A DNA stretch of 64,000 nucleotides from Platanthera guangdongensis. Lineage: Eukaryota > Streptophyta > Magnoliopsida > Asparagales > Orchidaceae. The DNA is taken from NCBI GenBank assembly GCA_039583875.1, contig CM077149.1:152646416-152710415 (forward strand). Direction: 5' to 3'. Below, in pieces: positions 10,497 through 22,752 of the stretch (position 1 is the first letter of the stretch; the number at the start of each line of letters is the position of its first letter). Under the pieces are notes generated by a model that was not told the DNA's origin, did not search any database, and worked only from the letters and a program-made list of their open reading frames with translations. A program made the position numbers and the translations under genes.

Positions 10497-11991
10497 TGTA
10501 CAACCCCGTATTCGCAGGTTTTGGGTTTTAAGCTTTTTGAGTGGTTTGAGCTCTTGGTGGCCAATTTAGGCCTAGCCCTCGGAATATACTATTAGGGGGA
10601 GGAAAAATTTCCTTCCCCCTTTTCTTTTTTCTGGGAGGGGAGGTTATGGCAAGTTGACCGACACCCGCCCCGGCTGGCTAGACGCGAGGTAGGAGCTGCG
10701 AGACCGGCGTGAGGCCGAGTTCTCGCACTGCCCCGGCAGCCTGGCGGGGCGAGGCGGGGCGAGGCGGGGCGAGACCGGCGGGAGGCCGGGTTCTCGCCCT
10801 GCCCCCGCAGCGTGGCGGGGCGAGGCGGGGCGAGACCAGCGGGAGGCCGGGTTCTCGCCCTGCCCCCGCGGCCTGGCGGGGCGAGGCGGGGCGAGACCGG
10901 CGGGAGGTCGGGTTCTCGCCCTGCCCCCGCGGCCTGGCGGGGCGAGGCGGGGCTAGACCGGCGGGAGGCCGGGTTCTCGCCATGCCCCCGCGGCCTGTCG
11001 GGGCGAGGCGGGGCGAGAGCCGGGGGGAGGCCGGGTTCTCGCCCTGACCCCGCGGCCTGGCGGGGCGAGGCGGGGCGAGGCCGGCGGGAGGCCGGTTTCT
11101 CGCCCTGCCCCCGCGGCCTGGCGGGGCGAGAGTCGAGGGGAGGCCGGGTTCTCGCCCTGACCCAGCAGCCTGGCGGGGCGAGGCGGGGCGAGAGCCGGGG
11201 GGAGGCCGGGTTCTCGCCCTGCCCCAGCGGCCTGGCGGGGCGAGGCGGGGCGAGAGCCGGGGGGAGGCCGGGTTCTCGCCCTGCCCCGCGGCCTGGCGGG
11301 GCGAGGCGGGGCGAGACCGGCGGGAGGCCGGGTTCTCGCCCTGCCCCCGCGGCCTGGCGGGGCGAGGCGGGGCGAGACCGGCGGGAGGTCGGGTTCTCGC
11401 CCTGCCCCCGCGGCCTGGCGGGGCGAGGCGGGGCGAGAACCGGGGGGAGGCCGGGTTCTCGCCTTGCCCCCGCGGTCTGGCGGGGCGAGACCGGCCAGGA
11501 GTCGGGGTCTCGCCCTTGCCCCTGCTCCCCAGCCTGTCTCGGGTGTCCGGGAAGGTGTGGGGTATGGCTTCTCCCGCCCTTGGACCTCTTTGGGCCTTGT
11601 CGTTTTTGTTTTACCCTCGGGGTGGAATTACCTCTTTACCCCCCTGTGTGGCTATTTTCTATTGGCCCAGGGCCTATTTGGCGTAGGGGTATTTCTGGCA
11701 TTTTGGTCCATGAGGTTGGAAAACTATAAATAGACCCTTAGGGGTCCCTTGGAGAGGATCACTTCTTCACTCTCTATTCATCCTTCAGGGCACCCTAGCT
11801 CAAGTATTGGCTAGGGAGGGGGAGACCTCAATGGTCTTTCGGGTGTGAGGTGGGACCTCCGCGCTAGAGCCGAGGGTCTGTTTCTAGCTTCTTGGTCCTT
11901 TGGTCTGTGACGTTCTCCTGAGTGTAGTAGGTGCGAGGTCACCCCTTTTTAGGGACCCCGAACTCCATAGAGGTCATTTTTGGCTTCAACA
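10497..11991 (+). repeat. HL-1 3' LTR
   Basis: Starts TGTACAACCCCGTATTCGC and ends GGCTTCAACA like the other HL LTRs. A minisatellite of about 61 bp fills 10690-11500; each unit contains GCGAGACCGG and the near-complement CCGGGTTCTCGC, giving a hairpin. The TATA box is at 11725-11733, and the R/U5 side has CCCTAGC...GCTAGGG able to pair. The bases after the LTR (AATCA) are the candidate TSD; the partner end is lost. Confidence 0.9.
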
Positions 11992-12960
11992 ATCACGACA
12001 ATAGCGGTGATGTCTCAACGACATGGAGTTGAAGCATATGAGTGTTGAGCAAGAATAATTAGGGTTAGGATCTGGCAAGAATTGCAGGGGTTTCAATGGG
12101 GGAGATGATGCCGATTTTTTTGAAGGGGGCATTAACATATATTAATATAAAAGCATTGAAAAACAATTACTTATAGTGCGTGGAATCAATTAGAATGAGA
12201 GCTCAAAGGGTTCGGGGTTGGCGCATACCACTTTCCCAAAACATCATGATTGCAAGCTTTCTTTGAAAAGTAATCGGATTTTAGAGGAGCTGAAAGTTAT
12301 GGGTTCATCGAGCAGTCGCAAGTACTGTGACGTTCCTTCACTGTTACACCAAACCACAACCCAAATATTTCCTTTATAATAAGAGAATTGATAATTCTAC
12401 ATCGTTTTTGACTATTTGTAACCCATTTTTATTCATAGACCACAAAATTATAATTGTGCTCAACCGCGCTTTTCGTATCCAAAAAAATTACAAATTGATT
12501 CTATAGATAAAACTGAGCATATATACTAAGTGTCAAACACAAATAATTTAATTTAGATTAATTTATGAGCTAATTTAGTACATATTTCCCCCAAAATAAA
12601 ATTGTTCCAAAAAATATCAAAATACATATATTCGATCTAACATAATCTTGATCAATATTATACAATTAGTATATGTTTAATTTAATCGTTTCCCAAAAAA
12701 GTTAAAAAATAACAATTAGCAAACATAAAGATAGTAATATCCGTAAACATTCATATTTATTAGTGTGTACCTTATAATTGAATTCATCAAAATCTTCAAA
12801 ATTCTCCAATCATTAATCATATAAATCTCCAAAAAGTCCTCAAAATTGCAATACACAAGCAAAAAAAATTATGTTATCATATGATTAAAAAGGACACTAA
12901 TAAATAAACTAATTTCAATAAATAATCATATTTTATCATTAAAAAAGACGTGTGATATAT
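11992..12960. other. AT-rich intergenic DNA, nothing recognised
   Basis: Contains only short A/T runs and no convincing ORF, repeat or RNA gene. Confidence 0.5.
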
Positions 12961-13039
12961 GATTCAGACCATTATTTGGCTTGTTGTTCATGGTATCTCG
13001 TCCAAATATGATATATCAGTGGCATTCTATAATCTTTGT

Positions 13040-14529
13040 TCAACCGTAACATGATAAAGTAATTATAGTACGAGCAGAATGCTGCGACAAAAATGTGGTT
13101 GATTGTTGAATTGAAAAGTGTACAAACTGAATGTTGTAGCATGACGCCACCAATAATTCCATGTCGGGTATTGTCATCCACTTATCAAGTGGGGCTGGAG
13201 CCACCCAACAATTAAGAGGCTCAAGCAACTCCAATGTCCTCTTGTCTCCAAAAATTTCATTATATAACAATTGTTTTTTTGTGAATTTCACTTACTAAAT
13301 TATGACACACTTGCATCCAATTATCACTCATATCTAATGTCATACAAATAACAAACAATTCCTTGTAATGCTCAATTCATATTGTTGTGACATACTAGGA
13401 ACTTGTTTAGTTGGCTATTCCTTCCATCTATACGGTTTGTCGATGTGTTCCCTAAATGCAAATATTCATCTACCCAATATGAAACAAACAATTCCTTGTA
13501 GGGCTAAATCTATGTTGTAACATAAGAAAACAATTCAGATATTTTACTCTATAAACATTTAGCATTTCATTATACCGAAGATGAAATTCATTTTTCAGAA
13601 GATGAATTTACTAGATTTTGTCTCAGATCCAAGTATTTGTCGCTTTTTTTACCATGTTTGAAATACTTTTTGCAATGTGCCAAAATATTTTGATTTATAT
13701 GGACAATGCATAACATATTTTTAGCACGCAGGAATACAACTTTAATCACATTCATTAAGACAATCTCCCAATCTGTAACGAATATATCAGGCATAACATT
13801 TTCATCAAACATAAACTTGAAATATTGTAAAGCTCACAAATAACTTTCCCATGTTTCATTGGGCATAAATGCAAAGGAAGTAAAAAATTGGTTAGTGGAT
13901 GCCACACCAACTTTGCAAAGTAATGGTAAACTATAACGATTGGTCTTGTAAGTGCGGTTTATTAGAAACTCATTTGAAAACATTTTACTCAAACAAAGAG
14001 TAGTAGGATGTGCACAAAAAATACTGTCCAAATGATTAGTTCCTGAATGTACTTGATTAAAATTGATTTACCCATTACCACTGATGCATTTAAACAAATA
14101 TTGAATTGAAGTTCCGTCATCTAATTGGTTTCGATACAACTTGACATTATCATTATAAATAGTTCTAATAATGGTTGTATTTTCTAGATTTCTTTTATTC
14201 AATGGTGATAATATTTTACGCGACTTAACTCCAACATTAAACATTTATACAACTATCTTCTGCTCATTGTCATCTAGCTTACCAATGCACGAGTGTGCTT
14301 CTAGATGAACAAATTCATGGTTATGAAAACCATATTTAACTTCAATTTTCCATTCATTGTTATCTCCGTTACGGCCTTTAAGTGCAAACTGACATCCACA
14401 ACATTTTGAACACGACTTTCTAATATTTTTCTTTTCAAAACCTTTCTTGGTTTGATCATCATTATATGATCCGCACCGGTCAAAACCGAGAATTATCCTC
14501 GGTTTTGCTCTTGTTGCGTCTGCTCTCAA
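13040..14529 (-). pseudogene. Decayed Mutator-like (MULE/FAR1-type) transposase
   Basis: Four minus-strand fragments lie in the order expected for one protein. A FAR1/MuDR-like N-terminal zinc region comes first (14529-14245, with CSKCCGCQFALKG and a terminal HNHE). Two pieces of the MULE transposase core follow (14031-13834 with TYKTNRYSLPLL; 13812-13588 with VTDWEIVLMN and CIVHIN). A C-terminal piece (13291-13040, containing WMTIPDMELLVASCYN) resembles the domain that follows such transposases in many plant predictions. The fragments are separated by stops and frameshifts, so the gene is dead. Terminal inverted repeats were not found with confidence. Confidence 0.75.
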
Positions 14530-15184
14530 AATAATTAAAACAAATCCTAAATTTTTTGCAGTCGATTTGACCCAATCAATTAATTCTTATTTGATCGTAA
14601 AACTCATTTTTGTGCAAAGCATTTTTCCAACATCAACCAAATTATCTCGAGAACATTCATCATTTGTCAATAATTTAACATCTTTTGAATTCATTTTTAA
14701 TATAAAAAAAATCATCAATAATCTAATAAAATTTGGGAAAAATCCTGCAAAACCTAAATGTTTGAAATTAATAAAGGAAACATATCTTCAAAAATCAAAA
14801 CTCCAATATTAAGAATCATAAATATATGATTTGAAGCACTCAAAACCTAACCAAAAAAATTCTAACTTTGGGTATATATATAGATTATGAGAGATTTAAG
14901 AAAGGTAATATAGAAATGCTCACATCATTAGGGATTCACGAAGGAGAATAATGATATGAATAAGAATTTTGAAACATACAATAACGATTTCAAAGAAATT
15001 TGAGCACTTTGGAGTTTTAGAGTGAGAAATATTTGAGAGAAAAATGTAAAAAAGACTCGCCGGAGGTCAAAGAAAGAGACAACGAAGTCGAAACCATCGG
15101 AAAAGGAGAATTGGGGGGGCCAAAAATTAGGGTAAGGAGAGGATGCTGTACTGCACCATGCAATGCAACATCCAGCGGGTGCGA

Positions 15185-15230
15185 GTGCATCAACACTCAC
15201 ACATGCATCTCGGCACGAGTGTTGATGCAC
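15185..15230. repeat. Perfect 14-bp inverted repeat upstream of COPA
   Basis: GTGCATCAACACTC at 15185-15198 is exactly complementary to 15217-15230, with an 18-nt spacer. Similarity continues imperfectly outward (GCGGGTG against CACCCCCGC). It may be a small fold-back element or a transposon end; it lies about 520 bp before the COPA start codon. Confidence 0.7.
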
Positions 15231-15753
15231 ACCCCCGCTTCCCAACAATCAACAAGGAGACATAGCAATATCAATTTCCTATAATAATTGTATAGAGCTA
15301 TAGAGCATAATATTTATTTTAGGTCATTTCATAAATCTTTTAGAAAAATAGACGGAAATGCAGTGTAGAAAACTGGGCACACAGAGCCCCTTCCATATCG
15401 CGTTACAAGTTAAAAGTGAGCGGAACACGAGAGGGACTCAGCGGCCGGAGAGGAAGATCTATCTAGGTGTTGTTGCACTGCAATCGGATCTCTTCCCGGC
15501 GCATGGACAAATCTTCGACGTCGGCGGCCATAGCATCCTGCTGAGGAATCATCTTTGAGCCTTCTCTCTAAACCCACCTCCAAATTGGATCTTCGTACAG
15601 ATCCGAGATCCCTTTGCCCCGAGCTGGTCCCTTCTCAGTTCTCCACCCATCCCTTGCTCTAGATCCGTATCGGCGTTTTCTTTTAGCCTTCGATTTGGAA
15701 CGGGTAGGGTTCGCGGAGATCTACACCCGCAGGAGTAAGGGAGAAAGTCAAAT

Positions 15754-18700
15754 ATGCTGACCAAGTTCGAGACGAAGAGTAATCGGGTGAAGGGGCTAAG
15801 CTTTCACAGCAAGAGGCCATGGATCCTTGCTAGTCTCCATAGCGGCGTAATCCAACTATGGGATTATCGCATCGGAACCCTCATCGACCGCTTCGACGAG
15901 CACGATGGACCCGTCCGCGGCGTCCACTTCCATAAATCACAGCCTTTGTTTGTCTCCGGAGGTGAAATTTCTAAACCTATTGGTTTACTGTAATTTTGTG
16001 ATTTGGTTATGAAAAAAAACGGTCTCCCATCTCGATTCTCTTTACAACGATACTTAGATCTATGTGTTTTTCAATTGCATGTAATTCATCTTGTTTTTCT
16101 ATTTTTTTTGACCGGATTGTTTTGGAAAATTGATCTCTGCCTCTCTTATTTTTATTAATGTACCATCTGTGATCTATAAATGCTTCAAATTTTGATGGTA
16201 TTATGATTGATGCATATATCCAATTTGTATATTAACTGTCTATTCTCCTGGAATGATCTGCAATTCAGGATAATAATGAGAGTAACAGAAAATAATTTTG
16301 AATTGCAGGTGATGATTACAAGATCAAGGTTTGGAATTATAAAACCCACCGTTGCGATTTCACTCTGCTTGGGCATCTTGATTACATTCGAACCGTTCAA
16401 TTCCACGACGAGTACCCTTGGATTATCAGCGCGAGCGATGATCAGACCATCAGGATTTGGAACTGGCAGTCTCGTACTTGCATTTCCGTTTTGACCGGCC
16501 ACAATCACTATGTGATGTGCGCGACATTTCATCCAAAGGAGGATCTTGTCGTGTCTGCCTCCCTTGATCAGACCATCCGGGTTTGGGATATTGGCGCCCT
16601 CAGAAAGAAAACGATGGCTCCCGCCGATGATGTTTTACGTCTAAGTCATTTGAACTCAGATTTGTTTGGAGGGATTGATGCGGTTGTGAAGTACGTGTTG
16701 GAGGGTCATGATCGCGGAGTTAATTGGGCGTCTTTTCATCCTATTTTGCCTCTTATTGTTTCTGGAGCAGATGACCGGCAAGTGAAATTATGGAGAATGA
16801 ATGGTAAGCCATAAATAACTTGTGTTGTCCTCCATATCATATCTCTACCAATATAATTGTGAATTTGTTAAACTCTAGACAAAATTTTGCCTATCAATTA
16901 TTATTTGAAATTAGCAATTCATTAATTAACTATCTTATAAGAAGTATTATATGAGAATGATTTAGGCTATGTTTGGTTCATCTATGGTGTTTGAGTAGTG
17001 GAGGTGTGAAAATGTGATAGCAAACACATAGGTGACGTTTTCCCTGCATTTGAAACTTCCGTGGCGGGGTGTCGGGCCTATATTCATTATTTTGGGTCAT
17101 GTCTTTAGTAATCTCTAAAGCCTGACCACATGTGGATGATTGTGGTGGTGTTTTGGGGAAATGAAGTTCATTTCCATAGTTACCCAAACACTATTTGCAT
17201 TTTTCATGACTGCATTCTTGATCACCACCGTTCTCCCAAACAGAGCATTATTGGTTACTTTTATGCCTCAGAAAGTATTTTCATGCTGGAACTTGCACTT
17301 TTTTTTCTAGATACAAAGGCATGGGAAGTGGACACGCTGCGTGGGCACATGAATAATGTTTCTTGTGTGATGTTTCATGCTAAGCAAGACATCATCGTCT
17401 CCAACTCTGAGGACAAAAGCATTCGCATCTGGGATGCAACTAAGCGCACTTCCACTCAGACCTTTCGCCGCGAGCATGATCGTTTCTGGATTCTTTCTGC
17501 ACATCCTGAAATTAATCTACTTGCAGCGGGACACGACAGTGGAATGATAGTGTTCAAATTAGAGAGGGAGCGCCCTGCTTTTTCTGTTAGCGGGGATTAT
17601 TTATATTATGTCAAAGATCGTTTCCTGCGATGCTACGAATATTCACATCAGAAAGATAACCAGGTGGTCCCAATAAGGAGGTCCGGATCTGTGAGCTTGA
17701 ATCAGGGGCCAAGAACACTTTCTTTCAGCCCCACAGAGAATGCTGTCTTAATATGCTCTGATGCGGAGGGGGGGTCTTATGAACTGTATATTGTTCCTAA
17801 AGATAGTGGTGGGAAGGCAGATCTTGTTCAGGATGTAAAGAGAGGAGTAGGTGGGTGCGCTGTCTTTGTGGCCCGCAACCGGTTTGCTGTTCTAGACAAA
17901 AGCAGCAATCAAGCATTAGTCAAGAATCTCAAGAATGAGATCGTGAAAAAGAGCCCCCTTCCCATTTCTTCAGAGGCGATCTTCTACGCTGGAACCGGTA
18001 ATCTGCTATGCAAGGCTGAGGATAAAGTAGTTATATTCGACCTTCAGCAGCGCCTTATTCTCGGAGAACTTCAGGTTCCCGCAGCTAAATACGTTGTTTG
18101 GTCAAGCGACATGGAAGCGGTCGCATTACTCGGCAAACACGTTATAGTCATTGCCAACAAGAAACTCGTTCACAGCTGCACTCTGCACGAGACAATTCGT
18201 GTGAAAAGTGGCGCCTGGGATGAGAGCGGCGTCTTCATCTACACCACCTTGAACCACATTAAGTATTGCCTTCCTAATGGGGATAATGGTATCATAAAGA
18301 CTCTCGATGTCCCCATATACTTGACCAAGGTCTCCGGGAACAATCTGTATTGTTTGGATCGAGATGGGAAGAGCCGGGTCATAACCATTGATGCCACCGA
18401 GTATATTTTCAAGCTCGCTCTTTTGACAAAAAGGTATGATCAAGTCATGAGTATGATCAGGAATTCACAGTTGTGTGGGCAGGCTGTGATTGCTTACCTG
18501 CAACAGAAAGGTTTTCCTGAAGTAGCTCTTCACTTTGTCAAAGATGAGAGGACCAGATTCAATTTGGCCCTTGAGAGTGGTAACATCCAGATAGCTGTTG
18601 CATCTGCGAAGGAGATTGATGAGAAGGACCACTGGTATAGATTGGGCATTGAGGCTCTGCGGCAGGGGAACACGAGTATTGTGGAATATGCTTATCAGAG

Positions 18701-20267
18701 GACCAAGAATTTTGAGAGGCTGTCTTTTCTGTATCTTGTCACTGGAAATAGGGAGAAACTATCAAAAATGTTGAGGATAGCTGAAATGAAGAATGATGTT
18801 ATGGGCCAGTTCCATAATGCGATGTATCTCGGCGATATAGAGGAACGCGTCAAGATATTGGAGCGCACTGGCCACTTCCATCTGGCGTATGTCACGGCTT
18901 CGACGCATGGACTCGTCGAAACTGCCGAAAGGCTTGCGGCGGAATTGGGGGATGGCGTTCCTACTATCCCTAGAGAGAAGACCCGGTCTCTTCTTTTACC
19001 GCCTGCCCCTCTATTGAGTGGGAGTGACTGGCCATTGTTGAGGGTTATGAAGGGCATTTTTGAAGGAGGGTTGGATCTTTCCGGCCGTGCAGGACATGAG
19101 GAGGATGAGGAAGAAGAAGAAGCTTCTGGTGCGGACTGGGGTGATGGAGACTTGGACATTGTTGGTGCGGACCGCGTCATCCAGAATAAGGATCTAGACG
19201 GAGAAGTCGATGGCGTCGAACCGAAAGAAGACAATGATGGAGGGTGGGACCTTGAGGACCTGGAGTTACCTCAGGAAGTAGTCACTCCGGTGGCCGCAAG
19301 AAACACCCGCGCATCGGTCTTTGTTGCCCCAACACAAGGAATGCCCGTGAGGGAAATCTGGATTCAGAAATCATCCCTTGCCGGGGAGTATGCTGCGGCT
19401 GGCAACTTTGACACTGCGATGCGCCTTCTTAATCGCCAGCTGGGAATCATCAACTTCGCTCCGTTGAAGCAGATGTTTATGGAATCATACATCGGAAGTC
19501 ACACACATCTTCCTGCTTTTATCGCAGCTCCGGTGATATCGGTGGCTATCGAGAAGGGGTGGAGCGAGTCCTCGAGTCCGAACGTTAGGTCCCCACCATC
19601 TCTAGTGTTCAAGTTCGCACAATTGGATGAAAAACTCAAGGCTGCTTACCGAGCGACGACGGAGGGGAAGTTCCCGGAGGCCTTGAGACTATTTCTAAAC
19701 ATCTTGCACATCATCCCTCTCGTCGTCGTCGATTCTAGAAGGGAGGTTGATGAAGTCAAGGAACTTATTGAAATCACCAAGGAGTATGCTTTGGGCTTGA
19801 AGATCGAGGTTAAGAGAAAGGAGACCAAGGATGATTTGATCCGGCAGCAGGAGTTAGCCTCTTATTTCACAAACTGCAAGCTTCAAAAAGTTCATACAAG
19901 ATTGGTTCTTACCAGCGCCATGACTATTTGTTTCAAGGGAGGAAACTATGCTACATCGGCCAATTTCGCTAGGATGCTTTTGGAGAACAACCCAACTGAG
20001 GCACAGGCAAAGAAGGCGAGGCAGGTCCTGCAGGCGTGCGGCGACAAAAGAGATGCACACCAGCTCAACTACGATTTCAGAAACCCTTTCGTGGTTTGTG
20101 GTGCGACCTTTGTTCCGATTTACCGCGGGCAGAAGGATGTTTTGTGCCCATATTGTGGGGCTAGCTTCGTCCCGTCCATTCAAGGGCAGGTTTGCACTGT
20201 TTGTGAGATTGCTGTGGTGGGGGCAGATGCGTCTGGTCTTCTCTGCTCTCCTACACAGATGAGATGA
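15754..20267 (+). CDS. COPA: Coatomer subunit alpha (alpha-COP)
   Basis: Alpha-COP is the WD40 scaffold of the COPI coat, which returns cargo from Golgi to ER. Three exons: 15754-15961, 16309-16803 and 17311-20267 (stop 20265-20267), all with GT...AG introns and matching phase, giving 1219 codons, the normal plant length. WD40 repeats fill about residues 1-300 (for example [12 protein letters not shown] and [11 protein letters not shown]). The coatomer WD-associated region follows to about 770. An acidic stretch lies near 830-890, then the COPI C-terminal domain. The C terminus has two Cys pairs (CPYC and CTVC, about residues 1180-1199) and ends SPTQMR. The start was chosen because [18 protein letters not shown] is the conserved N terminus. 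No lesion is seen; it appears to be a working single-locus housekeeping gene surrounded by repeats. Confidence 0.97.
15962..16308 (+). other. COPA intron 1
   Basis: Donor GTGAAA, acceptor TTGCAG. It splits a Gly codon (phase 1). No inserted element is evident. Confidence 0.9.
16804..17310 (+). other. COPA intron 2, possibly carrying a small MITE
   Basis: Donor GTAAGC, acceptor TTCTAG after a T run; the split codon becomes Asp. Between about 16974 and 17195 a GGCTATGTTTGG-type start and a CCATAG...CCAAACAC end look like an eroded PIF/Harbinger- or hAT-type MITE. The intron is confident, the MITE is not. Confidence 0.85.
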
Positions 20268-20799
20268 ACGCAGGTAATTGCCTAATATGATCTATTGCAC
20301 GTCTTTCAATTACTATTGCGCGCAGTATCTTTTCCAGGAGCCGATTATGTTTCATGAAAAAGAATAAAGACAAGGAAAGCTGGTTTTAACATTTTGTTCA
20401 GTTTTTTTTTCAAGGTATTACTCCTGTTTTGATATGTAGGAATTTTGAAGGATATTGAGGTATCTTTTCTAAATTTGATGTTATGCATTCATTTTGCTTG
20501 GGAATTTCAGTGCGCTGCTCTCTCTACGAGCATTACCGACATTGCATGTATGGGAATTGGAATTGATCAAAATTTATCATTTTATGTAATATATTATTCA
20601 ATATTTTAAATTTTGTGTAATTTTATTATTCCAATTCTAATTTCATTTCCAATTCCTATAGTTGTAATTTAATTTCTTTCTACAACTGAACAGCACAATT
20701 CTGCATATTGAATTTGGTTGTTTAACAGAATAACAGAATTGAAATTCAGATCAATTCCTATCTCTAATGCCAATTCGTTCTAACTGGGCGCACCTTTTT
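20268..20799. other. COPA 3' flank / 3' UTR region
   Basis: AT-rich DNA after the COPA stop. A weak fold-back of GGAATTGGAAT-like arms lies at about 20544-20662. No other gene is seen. Confidence 0.4.
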
Positions 20800-21304
20800 G
20801 GCTGCATTCGTTTGGCCGGTTTTGAGAGGAAGGAATTTGAATTGATCTTCCAATTCCAATTCATATGTTCTTTTGCGCCCTTATCAGGTTGTAATTAATA
20901 TTGAAGAAAACCAATAACCATTGGTTTTTGTTCCTTTGAAATTCAGTCATGAATACAAAACCAACCAGTTTATGTTACTTTTTTTTACATTATTCTGGCT
21001 CAGAGCTCGTCACCAGCTTATTCACAGTTTTATACTTACTCTTGTTCTTCTTCAACTTATTCTTCTTTGACGCCACCTTCTTATTTGATGACGACTCCAT
21101 CTGCGGTCTCTTCTTCTTCATTTGCGACCCTTTCATCTTATTCGACTCTTTGTACTTCTCATTCAACAACGACTTTTCCCAAAACCTCCTCCTTCAACAA
21201 CTGTTCAACAGAATTGGAATTCGTACCAATTCCAATTCACATGAGTTTTGCTTTTGGATCAAAATCGATTCCGCTCTCTTAAAACCTTCCAAACGAACAT
21301 AGCC
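20800..21304. mobile_element. MITE-like element with about 40-bp terminal inverted repeats
   Basis: The left end GGCTGCATTCGTTTGG and the reverse complement of the right end (GGCTATGTTCGTTTGG) continue to match with several mismatches for about 40 bp (GGTTTT, AGAG and GGAAT shared). A GTTTGG-type terminus is common in plant PIF/Harbinger and hAT MITEs. No clear TSD is visible, and the T- and C-rich ORFs inside are low-complexity. Confidence 0.55.
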
Positions 21305-22200
21305 TCATTGTTTTCTAAAGAGGTTTCCAACTGGCTCTGTCAATGATTTTTGTTCTTCACACGCTTATTTTCTGCAAATTTTATGTTAGTGAAAGCCCAA
21401 TTTATTTATTTTTTCAATTGATTTGGCAACTGTTTTTGGTTTGGAGTTCTGCTTAGAAATTCCATAACTGCAATTCTAGAAAAGGATGTCTTTATTACAT
21501 CCGTGTGTATATTGTTGAAGTCGGAGGCCCAAATCCTTCTCTTTGAGAGCACCAAAGAGGCTAAGAGAAACATGTGGATCATTGTAGAAGAAAAGAAAGC
21601 CAACACCATACATAAGATTGCACATAGATAAGAACATCAAATTTGTGTGGCTTGGTCAATACTCACATGCATCTACACCTGATATTAACTCGAGTTCAAC
21701 CAGGTTTGGGTTGACTTGAAATATGTGTTTTTTTTGTTTGCTCAAAGTAAAACTGCACCCTTAATCTTGACATGGACAGAGAGAGGGAGTAAAAGCTTGT
21801 GTTATTCATGCAAGATACTAACGTAGTGAGTTATATGTATTTAATTAGCTTGCATCACATTTTCTGTATGTTCGAAGCATATTTGAGCGAGGCAGCTCAA
21901 ACTCAAATCAACTCGGAATCAATTTGGAGTCTAGTGTTATGATCTAAATCAAGTTTGAACAATTTTGAGCAAATTTTGAGCTAGCTTTGATTGTTTTTAA
22001 CAACCCTACTTGCGTAATGAGACACTAATTATCCCCTTCCCTGGGGAAGAATGTTGGAGTGCAAAATAAGATCTACAAGCATGCCATACGAACCAGAAGA
22101 CCATTTGTAACCAATACATTCACGGCCGCTATTGTCATGCCAAACGAACTCAAAAAGTAAAAAAAAAACTGTTTCTCTTGACAAAATCAACGGTTTACAG
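21305..22200. other. Intergenic DNA, nothing recognised
   Basis: Moderately AT-rich sequence with no supported ORF or repeat. Confidence 0.4.
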
Positions 22201-22204
22201 GCAC

Positions 22205-22700
22205 ACGGCAAGTACGGGGATCCGCCCCTATGACCAACCACGACAATACCGCTATTGTATACGAACTGGAAGTGAACCAACAAGTAAAGAAAATTTATTC
22301 TCTTGACAAAATCACCAATTTACAGGCACACGTCAGGCACGGGGCTCCGTCCCTACGATCAACCACGACAGTACCTCAATTGTGATAGTGCATTGAGGCT
22401 TATGTGTCCCGTGCGGCACACAGACACACAGATAGACATACACACACAGACACACACGAGGGACAGGCACGGGGCTCCACTCCTACGACCAACCACGACA
22501 ATACCTCAATTGTGATAGTGCATGGGGGCCTCTGTGCCCCGCATGACACTATCCTGGTCACGACACCCACACCCACACCCACACCCCCCACCACACGAGT
22601 GACAAGCACGGGGCTCCGCCCTTACGACCAACCACGACAATACCTCAATTGTGAGAGTGCATGAGGGCCTCCGTGCCCCGCGCGACACTATCCTGACAAC
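22205..22700. repeat. Imperfect tandem repeat of about 130 bp
   Basis: Four diverged copies begin near 22205, 22328, 22464 and 22602, each with GGCACGGGGCTCC-like sequence, then CAACCACGACAATACC and (in three) TCAATTGTGA. CA-rich microsatellites (22430-22460, 22560-22592) separate some copies. It ends just before HL-2. Family unknown. Confidence 0.6.
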
Positions 22701-22752
22701 GACACAACATTGTCTATATGAGAGCACATTTTTGACACGACATTGTCTATAT

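Larger units (their letters stand above)
539..11991 (+). mobile_element. HL-1: 5'-truncated non-autonomous LTR retrotransposon (TR-GAG-like), with nested Copia
   Basis: The element reads gag (from about 539), CHHC knuckle, protease-like segment, hairpin at 2680-2702, tandem stem-loop array (2770-3831 resuming at 9946-10410), polypurine tract near 10480-10493 and a 3' LTR (10497-11991). There is no reverse transcriptase, RNase H or integrase. The 5' LTR and PBS are absent. A Copia element interrupts the array at 3832-9945. Similarity to HL-3 in this window defines gag and LTR limits. The class matches TR-GAG elements (terminal-repeat retrotransposons with a GAG domain), which need enzymes in trans. 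Gag is broken by a nonsense codon and frameshifts. Confidence 0.85.

Noticed and set aside
17130..17310. COPA exon 3 extended upstream to 17130 as a continuous ORF
   Set aside because: This part is intron: it ends in a pyrimidine-rich TTCTAG acceptor, and the joined codons restore the conserved WRMN-D-TKAWEV sequence.
20949..21302. 117-codon Phe/Leu-rich ORF downstream of COPA
   Set aside because: Lies inside the MITE-like element, is T-rich low-complexity sequence, and resembles no protein.
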